From: Saprospiraceae bacterium UBA1994
GTDB lineage: Bacteria > Bacteroidota > Bacteroidia > Chitinophagales > Saprospiraceae
DNA length: 64,000 nt
Assembly (NCBI GenBank): GCA_002335865.1
Contig: DDCY01000009.1
Coordinates: forward strand, 186,001-250,000
Direction: 5' to 3'
Under the pieces are notes generated by a model. The model was not told where the DNA came from. It saw only the letters and a list, made by a program, of their open reading frames with translations, and made no database searches. Made by a program: the position numbers and the translations under genes. Positions 27,784 to 37,773 of this stretch are shown here, one piece after another (position 1 is the stretch's first letter; each line of letters begins with the position of its first letter).

Positions 27784-30180
27784 TTACAAATAGATATCTG
27801 GTTGGGACTCTTTCATCATAGCATATACTTTCTCATACACATCTATCGCATGTGGTTTAGTAAAGTAATCACCGTCTGATCCAAATGGAGTACGGTGTTC
27901 CTTTGCTGATAGTGTCTGAGGCTTAGAGTCCAAGTACTTGTAACCGCCCTGCTCCTCTAAAACTTGTTGCATCATGTAAGCTGTAGCTCCTCCAGGAATG
28001 TCTTCATCTACAAACAGAATACGATTAGTCTTCTGTAACGAATTTACGATCATACCCTCTAAATCAAATGGCAACAATGTCTGTGCATCTATAAGCTCTA
28101 CTGAGATATCTGCATCTTCAAGCATATCTACAGCTTTCTGCGCTTCTCGAAGTGTTGATCCATATGATACTATAGTGATATCCGTTCCATCTGTCATAAT
28201 CTCAGGTACACCTAGTGGCACTGTGAACTCTAACAGATTATCAGGCAGTACTTCTTTAAGCCTATAACCATTGAGGCATTCTATAACTATCGCTGGATCA
28301 TCTGACTGAAGTAATGTATTATACATACCAGCAGCCTGTACCATATTACGAGGAGCACATACATACATTCCTCTTAGTGCATTGACCATTAGTCCTAATG
28401 GAGATCCTGCATGCCAAATTCCCTCGAGTCTATGTCCTCTAGTCCGAATAATCGCTGGCGACTGCTGTATCCCTCCAGATCTATACCTCAGTGAACATAA
28501 ATCATCCATCAGTGGGGATAAGCCATAAATGAGATAATCCAAATACTGAATCTCAGCTATAGGTCGAAGTCCCCTCTGGGCAGTACCAATGGCTTGACCC
28601 ATGATAGTCCACTCACGAATACCTGCATCGAAAACTCTCTCGTTACCGTACTTACTCTGTAAGCCTGCAAAACCTTGATTGACATCACCGATCTGCCCTA
28701 CATCTTCACCAAAGGCAATAACCTCAGGTCTAGTTCCAAGAGTCATATCAAAAAATGTATTGAGTATTTCATACCCATTCATCTTCTTACTCTCTTCAGA
28801 GTATTCCGCATGTACGACAGGTATCTCAATTGCTGCTTTTTCACTATGACTATATAGATGTGTATGATATCTATCGTGCGCTGTTTCGTATGATTGATCT
28901 ATAAAACTTGTTATCTCTGCCGGCACTTCCAATCCTGATAAAATCAATGCTCTTCGCATATGACGCGCACTATCTGTCAAATTATGAAAGAGAGGCCCTA
29001 GGTATGATTCTAACCCTTTGATTACTTTATCTACTTCTGGGCTTGCTCCTCTTAAGCTTTCATATATCTCAAACAGACTAACCTTTATGTCATTTACAGG
29101 ATTAATAAAGTTATCCCAAGCTGCTTGTTTTTCTTCTTGAGCGAACTTCTTGGCATCGAATTTCATTTCGATTAGTTTCTCTTCTGAGATAATATTGTTA
29201 CCTACCATCCAAGCACTCATCAACTCTATACAGTCATGATCTTTTTCCCACTTTAGCCTATCTGCACTTTTGTATCTTTCATGGCTGCCAGAAGTGGAAT
29301 GACCTTGCGGTTGAGTAAGTTCCTGCACATGCACAAGTGCTGGCACATGATCTACCCTCATCTTAGCAGCAGCTTTTTCGAATATCGCTACACAAGCGGC
29401 GTAATCCCATCCCTTGACTGTATACATACGTATGCCATTTCCTTCATCATCCATCAAAAAGCCTTCTAAAGCCTTGGATATACTCCCCTTTGCTGTCTGT
29501 AGCTCAGTTGGTACTGATATACCATATCCATCATCCCAAACTACCGTAAGTAGGGGTACTTGCATTACGGCGGCAGCATTAATAGTTTCCCAAAATGCGC
29601 CTTCACTTGTACTTGCATCACCTATAGTACACCAACTGATCTCGTTACCGTTTCCAGTATGAGTTAGTACAGATTTCATATCTTCCAAATTCCTCAACTT
29701 CTTGGAAGCTAGTGCGATCCCTAATGCTCTAGACATTTGTCCTGCAGTACATGATACATCAGAGGATGAATTATAGGTTTCCGTTGTATCTAACCAATTT
29801 CCTTTTTTGTCGATTGTAGGCGAAGCAAAGTGTGCATTCATTTGACGCCCTTTGGACTGTGTATCGTTATCTGAGTCAGCATAGAGTTGAGCAAAATACT
29901 CCTTTACACCACAAATCTCTGTTGCCAAGGCAAAAGTCTGATCTCTATAATAGCCTGATCTCCAGTCACCTTTTTGAAATGCTCTCGCCATTGCAACTTG
30001 CGGCACTTCCTTTCCATCCCCTAATATTCCAAATTTAGCTTTACCGGTAAGCACTTCTTTTCGACCTAATAAACTAGCCTCTCTACTAACTAATGATATC
30101 CATAAATCATGGATAATATTGTGCTCAAAATCTGTAACTGCATTTAATATATTAGGATCAAGTGTACTGATATCTGCCAT
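27784..30180 (-). CDS. 2-oxoacid dehydrogenase E1, alpha and beta subunits fused
   Basis: A 798-residue thiamine-diphosphate enzyme that decarboxylates a 2-oxoacid and transfers the acyl group to lipoyl-E2. The alpha half (about 1-400) has YYRDQTFALATE, the ThDP/Mg motif IGDASTSEGAFWETIN (about 186-201) and HSTSGSHERY. The beta half (about 465-798) has GEDVGQIGDVNQGFAGL, REWTIMGQAIGTA and EDIPGGATAYMMQ. In most bacteria these are two polypeptides; the fused form is common in Bacteroidota. Branched-chain 2-oxoacids are the likeliest substrate by family, but pyruvate cannot be excluded. E2 and E3 are not in the window. Confidence 0.9.
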   Translation of the reverse strand: MADISTLDPNILNAVTDFEHNIIHDLWISLVSREASLLGRKEVLTGKAKFGILGDGKEVPQVAMARAFQKGDWRSGYYRDQTFALATEICGVKEYFAQLYADSDNDTQSKGRQMNAHFASPTIDKKGNWLDTTETYNSSSDVSCTAGQMSRALGIALASKKLRNLEDMKSVLTHTGNGNEISWCTIGDASTSEGAFWETINAAAVMQVPLLTVVWDDGYGISVPTELQTAKGSISKALEGFLMDDEGNGIRMYTVKGWDYAACVAIFEKAAAKMRVDHVPALVHVQELTQPQGHSTSGSHERYKSADRLKWEKDHDCIELMSAWMVGNNIISEEKLIEMKFDAKKFAQEEKQAAWDNFINPVNDIKVSLFEIYESLRGASPEVDKVIKGLESYLGPLFHNLTDSARHMRRALILSGLEVPAEITSFIDQSYETAHDRYHTHLYSHSEKAAIEIPVVHAEYSEESKKMNGYEILNTFFDMTLGTRPEVIAFGEDVGQIGDVNQGFAGLQSKYGNERVFDAGIREWTIMGQAIGTAQRGLRPIAEIQYLDYLIYGLSPLMDDLCSLRYRSGGIQQSPAIIRTRGHRLEGIWHAGSPLGLMVNALRGMYVCAPRNMVQAAGMYNTLLQSDDPAIVIECLNGYRLKEVLPDNLLEFTVPLGVPEIMTDGTDITIVSYGSTLREAQKAVDMLEDADISVELIDAQTLLPFDLEGMIVNSLQKTNRILFVDEDIPGGATAYMMQQVLEEQGGYKYLDSKPQTLSAKEHRTPFGSDGDYFTKPHAIDVYEKVYAMMKESQPDIYL

Positions 30181-30764
30181 TTATGAGAATCTATTTTATG
30201 GTTAACAAAACTTTCACGAACACCTTCGACTCTAACAAATTATAATCGAAAGAAGTAATCATGAAAGTTAGCGAAAAAGTTTATGCTAACAAGGAGACTA
30301 AAAAGAATGATAACTCCCAAATTGATATAACATCTACAATAAGAAAGAGTTGTCAATAGGTTGTTTTAAGGTCCCACAAAGGTAAGGAATCTTGATCAAA
30401 ATTAATAGGACTTCTATAATATGAGATAGAAGATCTCTTTATTAAATCATAGAATTAAATGAAATGATTGTCTAAAAAAGGTAAGATCAACAAATATCTA
30501 TTCCACTAATTGTAGTTATTACATACAATTAAGTCAACTACTTCGGTATTCAGACATTGTAGCTTTTTGTGATATTATTAATTTTTCAACTGCTTAATAG
30601 ACCAGTGAATGACGTTTATTAAATACAGATTAACAACATATTAACGATCTAAAGGGAATCTTGGAATACTATTCGTGTTATAAATATTGTTACCTTTAAT
30701 AATGATTTTAGATTCTTAGAAACATGCACAACTAGCGAATTATTTAATAACAACATATTATAAA
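30181..30764. other. Intergenic region between divergent E1 and DUF1573 genes
   Basis: About 580 nt of divergent upstream sequence. A near-consensus TACCTTTA at 30691-30698 could be a -7 box for the DUF1573 gene, but no TTTG sits at the right spacing. No open frame or strong hairpin is seen. Confidence 0.5.
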
Positions 30765-31256
30765 ATGAAGAAATCAATACTTTCTGCCCTTTTCATAGTT
30801 TTTGGATTAGTAGCAATGAATGCACAAACCGATCCGGCGCCAACCTTTGAAATGAAAAAAGAAGCAAGCGCAGCTGCTCCAACATCGGGACCAATTATGA
30901 CCTTTGAAGCGATGGAAGTAGATTACGGTGTAATTGAAAAAGATAGTGAGCCTTTAAGAGTCCTTAACTTCACAAATACAGGAACTGAGCCACTAGTTAT
31001 CAAAAATGCAAGAGGATCATGTGGATGTACAGTACCTGTATGGCCGAAAGAACCAATCATGCCAGGTCAAACAAACAAAATCGAGGTAAGATACGCGACT
31101 AACAGAATTGGAAAGTTCAGCAAAAAAATAACTTTCACGACTAACGAGGCTGGTGATCCTAAAGTAGTAAAAGTATTAGGTAAAGTTTTGAAGCCAGAAG
31201 AAAGCCAAGGTGTACCAGCTGGGGACAATAGTTTAATTAAGCCAGGAGGAGAGTAA
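30765..31256 (+). CDS. DUF1573 domain secreted protein
   Basis: A 163-residue exported protein with a signal peptide (1-20, ending AMNAQ) and one DUF1573 domain (about 44-145). The domain hallmark is visible: YGVIEKDSEPLRVLNFTNTG, then ARGSCGCTVPVWPKEPI and PGQTNKIEVRYAT. The fold is Ig-like (related to ASH/MSP domains); the SCGC cysteines are conserved, but the function is not established. It is a single-gene unit followed by an intrinsic terminator at 31282. Confidence 0.88.
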   Translation: MKKSILSALFIVFGLVAMNAQTDPAPTFEMKKEASAAAPTSGPIMTFEAMEVDYGVIEKDSEPLRVLNFTNTGTEPLVIKNARGSCGCTVPVWPKEPIMPGQTNKIEVRYATNRIGKFSKKITFTTNEAGDPKVVKVLGKVLKPEESQGVPAGDNSLIKPGGE

Positions 31257-31281
31257 TCTTTTTATTTGACGAACAATATAC

Positions 31282-31312
31282 GCCCTGCTAGAGTTATCTA
31301 GTAGGGCTTTTT
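31282..31312 (+). terminator. Intrinsic terminator after the DUF1573 gene
   Basis: An 11-bp stem (GCCCTGCTAGA at 31282-31292 with TCTAGTAGGGC at 31297-31307, one G-T pair), GTTA loop, then TTTTT (31308-31312). It lies 25 nt after the stop codon. Confidence 0.9.
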
Positions 31313-31417
31313 ACGTCTCGGCTTAGAGGTCTTATTAGTAACTTCATTTCGAAAGAATAAAAGACTAAAGTTATTTTGCCCTGATTAATTAATTACCAAT
31401 ACACGAATACATCAAAT

Positions 31418-32179
31418 ATGATAACACTCCTCTCTCCTGCCAAATCATTAGACATCGAGAAAGATAAATATTCTGATCTTCATACTGAGCACTCCTTTCC
31501 TACTGAAACGATGCAACTCGTGCGTATACTCAAGAAAATGAGTTTAGAAGATCTTTGCGAATTGATGCATATCAGCGAAAAACTAGGACAAGTAAATATA
31601 ACTAGGTACACGCAATTTAAAAAAGACTATCCTGATGAATTTTCAGCAGCGGCTTTATATGCATTCCGAGGTGATGTATACCAGGGGTTTGACGCAGATA
31701 CGGCCAATAAAAATAATGTAAAATATGCTCAGAAGCACATTCGTATTCTAAGTGGATTATACGGAGTACTGAGGCCCATGGACAAGATTCAAGCCTACAG
31801 ACTAGAGATGGGTACTAAGCTCGAAAACAATAAAGGAAATAATCTTTATGAATTTTGGGGAAGCAAAATCTCTAATCAACTCAATAAAGATTTGGTTGAA
31901 ATGAAATCTGAGACAATAATCAATCTAGCTTCCAACGAATACTTCAAAGCTGTAGATCAGAAGAAACTCAAGGCGAAAATCATAGATATAGACTTTCGAG
32001 AAGAGCGCAATGGACAACTAAAATTTGTGTCATTCAACGCCAAAAAGGCGCGTGGGTACATGGCCAGATTTATAGTGGATCATAGAGTGAAGACTGCAGT
32101 AGGTTTGATGGAGTTTAATACTCAAGGCTATAATTATGTTGGAGGACTTGAGAATGGGAAGATGTTGTTTGTGAGGTAA
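31418..32179 (+). CDS. yaaA: YaaA/DUF328 peroxide-stress family protein
   Basis: A 253-residue full-length YaaA protein. Family signatures: the N-terminal LLSPAKSLD, ALYAFRGDVYQGFDA, HIRILSGLYGVLRPMDKIQAYRLEMGT split over about 105-135, NLYEFWGSKI, INLASNEYFKAV, and the C-terminal KKARGYMARFIV. In E. coli YaaA is induced by OxyR and limits free iron and DNA damage under peroxide stress; whether this holds here is inference. Single gene on the plus strand. Confidence 0.93.
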   Translation: MITLLSPAKSLDIEKDKYSDLHTEHSFPTETMQLVRILKKMSLEDLCELMHISEKLGQVNITRYTQFKKDYPDEFSAAALYAFRGDVYQGFDADTANKNNVKYAQKHIRILSGLYGVLRPMDKIQAYRLEMGTKLENNKGNNLYEFWGSKISNQLNKDLVEMKSETIINLASNEYFKAVDQKKLKAKIIDIDFREERNGQLKFVSFNAKKARGYMARFIVDHRVKTAVGLMEFNTQGYNYVGGLENGKMLFVR

Positions 32180-32452
32180 GTCAGAACTAAGCTTATCAAT
32201 CTATTATATCTTCTACTCGCATAAGTACAAGGGTTTGACTCGCAGGTAGTCCGAAAAATCCTCCATTTTTTGTATTATTCTAAATTGGTCCAGCCAAAGA
32301 ATCCAATTTTTCCGTTTTAGAATTAGTCAAAGTGTATTAAAAAAGTCTAGGCTATTTAAAACAATCAATTCAAGACCGAAAAACTAGCTGCTGAATAGTG
32401 ATGACTGAAAACTCCTAGTATCTTTAAACTCACAACACATTCAACATACTAA

Positions 32453-33367
32453 ATGAAGTTTTTCGAAAATTTTGACCTCCGACAACTCAACAATCTTGAT
32501 CTTCTTGCCAAGCAAGTGGTGGAAGGGTTTATCATAGGTTTACATAAGAGCCCGTTTCATGGATTTTCTGTAGAGTTTGCCGAGCATAGAATATACAATC
32601 CTGGACAATCTACCAAGAATGTTGATTGGAGGGTATATGGTCGCACAGACAAAATGTATGTCAAAAGATACGAAGAGGAAACGAACCTAAGATGTCAGAT
32701 TGTGATCGATACTTCATCATCTATGTACTTCCCTAAAGGAAGTGATAGTATAAATAAGTTACAGTTCTCAGCAGTAGCAGGAGCCTCTCTTATGAATCTG
32801 CTCCGTAAACAAAGAGATGCATTTAGTCTTAGCCTTTTTGAAGACAATGTACATACACACACTAGAGCGAAATCATCTACAAAGCATTACAATACGATGC
32901 TAACTCACTTAGACAAGTTAATTAATGATACTAAGACTGAGAAGAATACGTCTACCGCTTCTTCATTTCATGAGATAGCAGACAGTATACACAAGAGGTC
33001 TATGGTAATAATCTTTAGTGATATGTTTGGAAATGGAGAAAATGAAGAAGATTTGTTCTCAGCCTTACAGCACCTTAAGTCTGCTAAGCACGAAGTGATA
33101 CTCTTTCATGTATTAGATAAGAAACATGAGATAGATTTTGAATATGAAAACAGACCCTACCTATTCGTGGATATGGAATCAAGTGAAGAAATAAGATTAC
33201 AGTCTAATCAAGTGAAAGAACTGTACCAAGAGAAAGTAAAAGCTTTTGCTGCCGACCTCAAGATGAAATGTCTTCAATTCAATATTGACTTTGTAGAAGC
33301 AGATATTAATGAAGGGTTCCACCCTGTACTACAGTCTTACTTGGTAAAGAGGAGCAAGATGAAATAG
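32453..33367 (+). CDS. DUF58 domain protein (VWA-like)
   Basis: A 304-residue cytosolic protein with the DUF58 signature at its N-terminus: SPFHGFSVEFAEHRIYNPGQ, then KNVDWRVYGRTDKMYVKRYE and EETNL, followed by a VWA-type fold with the MIDAS-like DTSSSM (about 87-92). DUF58 proteins usually sit beside a MoxR AAA+ ATPase and VWA/TPR proteins and may act as assembly partners. Here no moxR or VWA gene is adjacent: the neighbours are yaaA and a pseudogene, so the partners must be elsewhere or lost. Confidence 0.88.
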   Translation: MKFFENFDLRQLNNLDLLAKQVVEGFIIGLHKSPFHGFSVEFAEHRIYNPGQSTKNVDWRVYGRTDKMYVKRYEEETNLRCQIVIDTSSSMYFPKGSDSINKLQFSAVAGASLMNLLRKQRDAFSLSLFEDNVHTHTRAKSSTKHYNTMLTHLDKLINDTKTEKNTSTASSFHEIADSIHKRSMVIIFSDMFGNGENEEDLFSALQHLKSAKHEVILFHVLDKKHEIDFEYENRPYLFVDMESSEEIRLQSNQVKELYQEKVKAFAADLKMKCLQFNIDFVEADINEGFHPVLQSYLVKRSKMK

Positions 33368-33493
33368 TAAAGTGTTTCCATAGAAAACGTATCTATTCAA
33401 AAAGTGGGCTGTGCAGCAAACACATTTGACTGTTTAATATTATAATACGAAGTAAAAAAATGATGGGCAAAATCAACCTAACAGATATAAGTA

Positions 33494-33901
33494 CTAAACC
33501 GCCAAAAAAATAACAGAAAAGATATTGCCTAATAGATTAGGTGATAAGAAATCGACAATATCCCACCGAGATTTTGTGATGACTAGGCACACTAAGAAAT
33601 CGATCCAATTAACATCCATTTTCTTGTTGATCGTTCCCATTAGATCTGTAGCAATGTAGTGGCATACACGATGTGAATTATTCCAACGTAATTCAATAAA
33701 ATCTTAATATTCGACAGAAGGATTGGGTTGTACCAGGATGTTGATCTCTATGATTAATTTCTTATGCAAAGGAGATTTGATACCAAAGAATTGAAATTGA
33801 TCACTCATGTATTTGGACATTGATATAGCTTGAGTAAGATTAGCATTATCTCATAGGGTCAATATGATTTCTTTCAATTTAGCCTTATAATCTGATTTCA
33901 T
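33494..33901 (-). pseudogene. Decayed AlkD-like DNA alkylation repair glycosylase
   Basis: The minus strand from the ATG at 33899-33901 reads, with two in-frame stops, as an AlkD-family HEAT-repeat DNA glycosylase (excises 3- and 7-alkylpurines). Recognisable segments are MSKYMSDQFQFFGIKSPLHK, then FIELRWNNSHR, HYIATDLMGTINKK, WIDFLVCLVITKSRWDIVDF and LSPNLLGNIF. These match the family order (MxxYMKxxFxFLGIxTPxRR, then VTKSWWDxVD, LGDIF). Stops are TGA at 33851-33853 and TAA at 33704-33706. The frame then ends at 33494 after about 135 codons, far short of the usual 220-230, so the C-terminal half is gone. The family match is strong; function is lost. Confidence 0.8.
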
Positions 33902-33963
33902 ATTTCTAAGATTATATATCATTCATATAAATGAAAGACATAAATTCAACTGCAGAATCTACT

Positions 33964-33994
33964 ATTGCTTCTTGATTTCAATTCGTTAATTTTG
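33964..33994 (+). promoter_or_regulatory. Promoter of rarA
   Basis: TAATTTTG (33987-33994) is an exact TAnnTTTG -7 box. ATTG (33964-33967), one mismatch from TTTG, lies 19 nt upstream. The rarA ATG follows 22 nt after the -7 box, giving a leader of about 15 nt. Confidence 0.5.
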
Positions 33995-34016
33995 TTCTTC
34001 AAAAAATAGCTTAACT

Positions 34017-35291
34017 ATGTCAACGCCACTTGCAGAACGTATGCGTCCAAAGAACCTCGATGAATTCGTAGGACAAAAGCAACTGGTGGCACAAGGTGCA
34101 GTACTTCGTAATGTAATAGAGTCAGGGCAGATACCATCATTCATACTTTGGGGGCCACCAGGAGTGGGTAAGACTACCCTGGCTTCTATTATAGCGAATA
34201 CGCTGAAGCGACCATACTATGCATTATCTGCGATCAATAGTGGAGTCAAGGATGTACGCGAGACTATTGCCAAAGCGGAAAGTAATCGGTTTTTCAATAG
34301 TCCTAATCCAATCTTATTTATAGATGAAATCCATAGATTTAGTAAGTCGCAACAAGACTCGCTATTGGGTGCTGTAGAGAAGGGCACAGTGACTCTTATA
34401 GGTGCTACCACAGAGAATCCATCTTTTGAAGTAATTTCTGCCCTACTAAGTAGATGTCAAGTGTATGTACTCAAGCCACTAGACAAAGAAGACCTAATAA
34501 GATTAATCGATAGAGCGATAATCGAAGACTCAAAGCTAAGAACTAAAAGCATCACAATCAACCAATACGATGCACTGCTGCAATATTCTGGTGGTGATGC
34601 GAGACGCTTACTTAATTCACTAGAGATCGTTGCCAATCATTTCCTTGAAGAGGATGTGGTAATCGATAATAAGAAAGTCGGCGAAATCATACAAGCCAAT
34701 ATGGCGCTCTACGATAAGGCAGGAGAGCAGCATTATGATATTGCATCAGCATTTATCAAGTCTATCCGAGGAAGTGATCCCAATGCTGCTGTATACTACT
34801 TAGCACGCATGATTGAAGGAGGAGAAGATGCAAAGTTTATATGTAGACGCATGCTCATCTCAGCCTCAGAAGATATTGGTATGGCCAACCCAAATGCGCT
34901 ACTTATATGCAATGCCGTCATGGACGCTGTTAGAAATATAGGCATGCCTGAAGGTCGAATACCTATGGCACAAGCAGCTGTTTATCTAGCATCTTCGCCA
35001 AAGAGTAATGCGTCTTATATGGCGATCAATTTGGCTCAAGCTGCAGTAAGAAAAACAGGGAATCTATCGATACCGTTGCCACTTCGCAACGCGCCTACCA
35101 AACTGATGAAAAATCTGAATTACGGCAAGAACTATGAATATGCTCATAACCACGCTAACAATTTTGTTAATATAGAATATATGCCTGACAATCTATCTGG
35201 CAGTATATTCTACGAACCAGGAAGCAATGGAGCAGAGGATAAGATCCGAGCTAGTCTGAGAGATAAGTGGAAGGAGAAGTATGGGTATTAG
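34017..35291 (+). CDS. rarA: Replication-associated recombination protein RarA (MgsA)
   Basis: A clamp-loader-like AAA+ ATPase acting at stalled replication forks; 424 residues. It has the N-terminal PLAERMRPKNLDEFVGQ, Walker A GPPGVGKTT (46-54), Walker B LFIDEIHRF (about 98-106), sensor GATTENPSFEV and a C-terminal tetramerisation domain with DPNAAVYYLARMIEGGEDA and ISASEDIGMANP. No fusion or truncation is seen. The decayed AlkD gene lies just upstream on the opposite strand. Confidence 0.95.
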   Translation: MSTPLAERMRPKNLDEFVGQKQLVAQGAVLRNVIESGQIPSFILWGPPGVGKTTLASIIANTLKRPYYALSAINSGVKDVRETIAKAESNRFFNSPNPILFIDEIHRFSKSQQDSLLGAVEKGTVTLIGATTENPSFEVISALLSRCQVYVLKPLDKEDLIRLIDRAIIEDSKLRTKSITINQYDALLQYSGGDARRLLNSLEIVANHFLEEDVVIDNKKVGEIIQANMALYDKAGEQHYDIASAFIKSIRGSDPNAAVYYLARMIEGGEDAKFICRRMLISASEDIGMANPNALLICNAVMDAVRNIGMPEGRIPMAQAAVYLASSPKSNASYMAINLAQAAVRKTGNLSIPLPLRNAPTKLMKNLNYGKNYEYAHNHANNFVNIEYMPDNLSGSIFYEPGSNGAEDKIRASLRDKWKEKYGY

Positions 35292-35489
35292 GGATTGCTG
35301 TCTAATACCTTCAAGTCTAAAGAATCCAAGGAGATTTTTCGACGTATCACATACTGTAATTGTGACACTAAGTCACTGAAACAATCTTCACAAACAATCG
35401 TTAGTATATCATGCAATGAATAACTGAAATAGTGATTACTTTGCATTCCAAATTTGTTATAAAATAACTGTGTAAATATTCTTCTAACT

Positions 35490-36644
35490 ATGATGACATC
35501 CGAGCAAATAGAAAATCTAGAGATGATCGCTGAAAGCGCAAAACAATTCGCTGAAGCACATATCAGACCTCAAATGATGGAATGGGATGAATCGCAACAT
35601 TTTCCAAAAGATGTAATGCATAAATTAGGTGAGCAAGGTTTCTTAGGAGTCTTAGTACCTGAGGAATATGGAGGAGCTGGATTGGGTTACCAAGAGTATA
35701 TCACAATAATAGAAGAAATCACTAAGGTATGTAGTTCTATAGGACTATCTGTTGCAGCACATAATTCACTTTGCACGGGTCATATCTTACAATTTGGCAA
35801 TGATGAGCAGAAGAAAAAATGGTTACCTAAACTCGCCGCTGGTGAGTGGATTGGAGCTTGGGGTTTAACAGAGGCAAATACAGGTTCGGATGCAATGCGT
35901 ATGCAATGTGTAGCTAAGCGAGATGGCGATGACTTTATACTTACTGGAGCTAAGAATTGGATCACACATGGTATCTCAGGTGATATAGCTGTAGTACTTG
36001 CACGTACTGGTGAACTTATGGATAGTAATGGGATCACGGCATTTGTAGTGGAGCGTGGCACACCAGGATTTAGTGGAGGAAAGAAAGAAAATAAGTTAGG
36101 AATGAGAGCCTCAGAGACTGCGGAAATGATTTTTGATGACTGTAGAGTGCCTGCAACTAACGTATTAGGCAAAGAAGGAGAAGGATTTAAACAAGCGATG
36201 AAAATACTTGATGGTGGACGTATCTCTATAGCCGCATTATCTCTAGGTATTGCTAAAGGATCATACGAAGCTTCAGTAAAGTACTCACAAGAAAGAGAGC
36301 AATTCGGTCAACCGATATCAAGATTTCAAGCGATTAGCTTCAAACTAGCCAATATGGCCGTGCGAATCCAAGCTGCAGAACTTCTTACTCGTAAGGCTGC
36401 ATATCTCAAAAATAAAGGCATGAAGATGACTACCATCGCTGCCAAAGCAAAATACATGGCATCAGAAGTATGTGTAGAAGCGGCAACAGATGCGATACAG
36501 ATACACGGTGGGTACGGTTATACTAAAGATTTCCCTGTCGAGAAGTTTTTCAGAGATAGCAAGTTATGTACTATTGGAGAAGGAACTAGTGAAATTCAAA
36601 AACTAGTAATTAGCAGAAATATACTCAGAGGAATAGATCAGTAA
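35490..36644 (+). CDS. Acyl-CoA dehydrogenase
   Basis: A 384-residue FAD enzyme of fatty-acid or branched-chain acyl-CoA oxidation, making a trans-2-enoyl-CoA and passing electrons to ETF. Conserved pieces: [29 protein letters not shown] (FAD/substrate site), [45 protein letters not shown], and the C-terminal [16 protein letters not shown] with Glu in the position of the catalytic base of short/medium-chain enzymes. The chain-length preference cannot be read from sequence. No beta-oxidation partners are adjacent. Confidence 0.93.
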   Translation: MMTSEQIENLEMIAESAKQFAEAHIRPQMMEWDESQHFPKDVMHKLGEQGFLGVLVPEEYGGAGLGYQEYITIIEEITKVCSSIGLSVAAHNSLCTGHILQFGNDEQKKKWLPKLAAGEWIGAWGLTEANTGSDAMRMQCVAKRDGDDFILTGAKNWITHGISGDIAVVLARTGELMDSNGITAFVVERGTPGFSGGKKENKLGMRASETAEMIFDDCRVPATNVLGKEGEGFKQAMKILDGGRISIAALSLGIAKGSYEASVKYSQEREQFGQPISRFQAISFKLANMAVRIQAAELLTRKAAYLKNKGMKMTTIAAKAKYMASEVCVEAATDAIQIHGGYGYTKDFPVEKFFRDSKLCTIGEGTSEIQKLVISRNILRGIDQ

Positions 36645-36788
36645 TTTTCTAATTTCTTTCGGAAAATTAGAAAAATAGTGTCTTCCCTTCAGTACATTTA
36701 TTAAGTATTCAACGATACTATAATAAGTAATTGAGGCAAACATATGGATTCGATTCATCCATTAGGACCCCCTTTAATTCTAATAGCA

Positions 36789-36796
36789 TATCTTTG
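36789..36796 (+). promoter_or_regulatory. Promoter -7 element very close to the dus start codon
   Basis: TATCTTTG matches TAnnTTTG exactly, and the ATG begins only 5 nt later at 36802. If this box is used, transcription would begin at or next to the ATG, giving a leaderless mRNA. No clear -33 TTTG is present. Confidence 0.35.
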
Positions 36797-36801
36797 CAAT
36801 C

Positions 36802-37761
36802 ATGCCAGATACTCTCATTTCTTCACCTCTACAAGGATTTACGGATTATAGATTTCGTAATGCTTTTCATAAGTATTTTGGAGGTATAGATACTTACTAC
36901 GCACCCTATATCCGGCTCAATGGTAAGATGGAGATCAAGCCAGTCTACCAAAGAGATCTGAAGCATAAGCATAATATAGGCTTAGTAGTAATTCCTCAAG
37001 TGATGACCTGCGATGCTGACGAATTTCTATTTGTTATCGACTATGTGCAGTCGCTGGGATACACAGAACTCAATTGGAATCTTGGCTGTCCATATCCTAT
37101 GGTGACTAATCGAGGTATGGGTTCAGGACTGATCGCTAATCCGGAAAAGATAAATCATATTCTCGATCGTGCACATAGCGAAACAAATATCACAATATCA
37201 ATGAAGATGCGTATGGGTTATTATGATCCGACTGAAATATTGGATGCCTTTCCTGTGCTCAACAAGTATCCGCTGAAAAATATTGGTATTCATGCTCGTA
37301 TCGGCAAACAACTGTACGTGGGCGGTGTGGATTGGGATAGTTTTGAGCGATGTTTGGAGCATACTGATCATAAGTTATATTACAATGGTGATATAACGTC
37401 TGTCAAAGCATTTAGAAAAATATCAGATCGATTTCCAACTATAGATCATTGGATGATTGGTAGAGGTTTGATTGCAGATCCTTGGCTCCCTAGTATGATC
37501 AAAGAGAATGACACAGAATATCCAATAGAACGTATAGATGTATTCAGTGATTTTCATACAATGCTGTTCCGACAATTTGAAGAAAAGCTGACTGGTGACA
37601 AGGCTATCATACGGAAAATGGTTAGCTACTGGGAATATTTCGAAGAAGTACTACCTCAGGCTAAGAGAGAAATAAAAAAACTTAAGAAAACAAAAACTAT
37701 TGAAGCTTATGATGAAGCGTTGGAGAAAGTGTATTCTGTATTTGAAGAAAAATATGTTTGA
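36802..37761 (+). CDS. dus: tRNA-dihydrouridine synthase
   Basis: An FMN/NADPH enzyme that reduces uridines in the tRNA D-loop; 319 residues. The N-terminal SSPLQGFTDYRFRNAF (FMN site), NWNLGCPYPMVTNRGMGSGL with catalytic Cys96, SMKMRMGYYDP, IHARIGKQLY, YYNGDITSVKAF and IGRGLIADPWL all fit the Dus family. It is nearer the DusC-like branch by the CPYPMV motif, but the target uridine cannot be assigned. A decayed GNAT gene begins 12 nt after its stop. Confidence 0.9.
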   Translation: MPDTLISSPLQGFTDYRFRNAFHKYFGGIDTYYAPYIRLNGKMEIKPVYQRDLKHKHNIGLVVIPQVMTCDADEFLFVIDYVQSLGYTELNWNLGCPYPMVTNRGMGSGLIANPEKINHILDRAHSETNITISMKMRMGYYDPTEILDAFPVLNKYPLKNIGIHARIGKQLYVGGVDWDSFERCLEHTDHKLYYNGDITSVKAFRKISDRFPTIDHWMIGRGLIADPWLPSMIKENDTEYPIERIDVFSDFHTMLFRQFEEKLTGDKAIIRKMVSYWEYFEEVLPQAKREIKKLKKTKTIEAYDEALEKVYSVFEEKYV

Positions 37762-37773
37762 TTCTTATGAATA

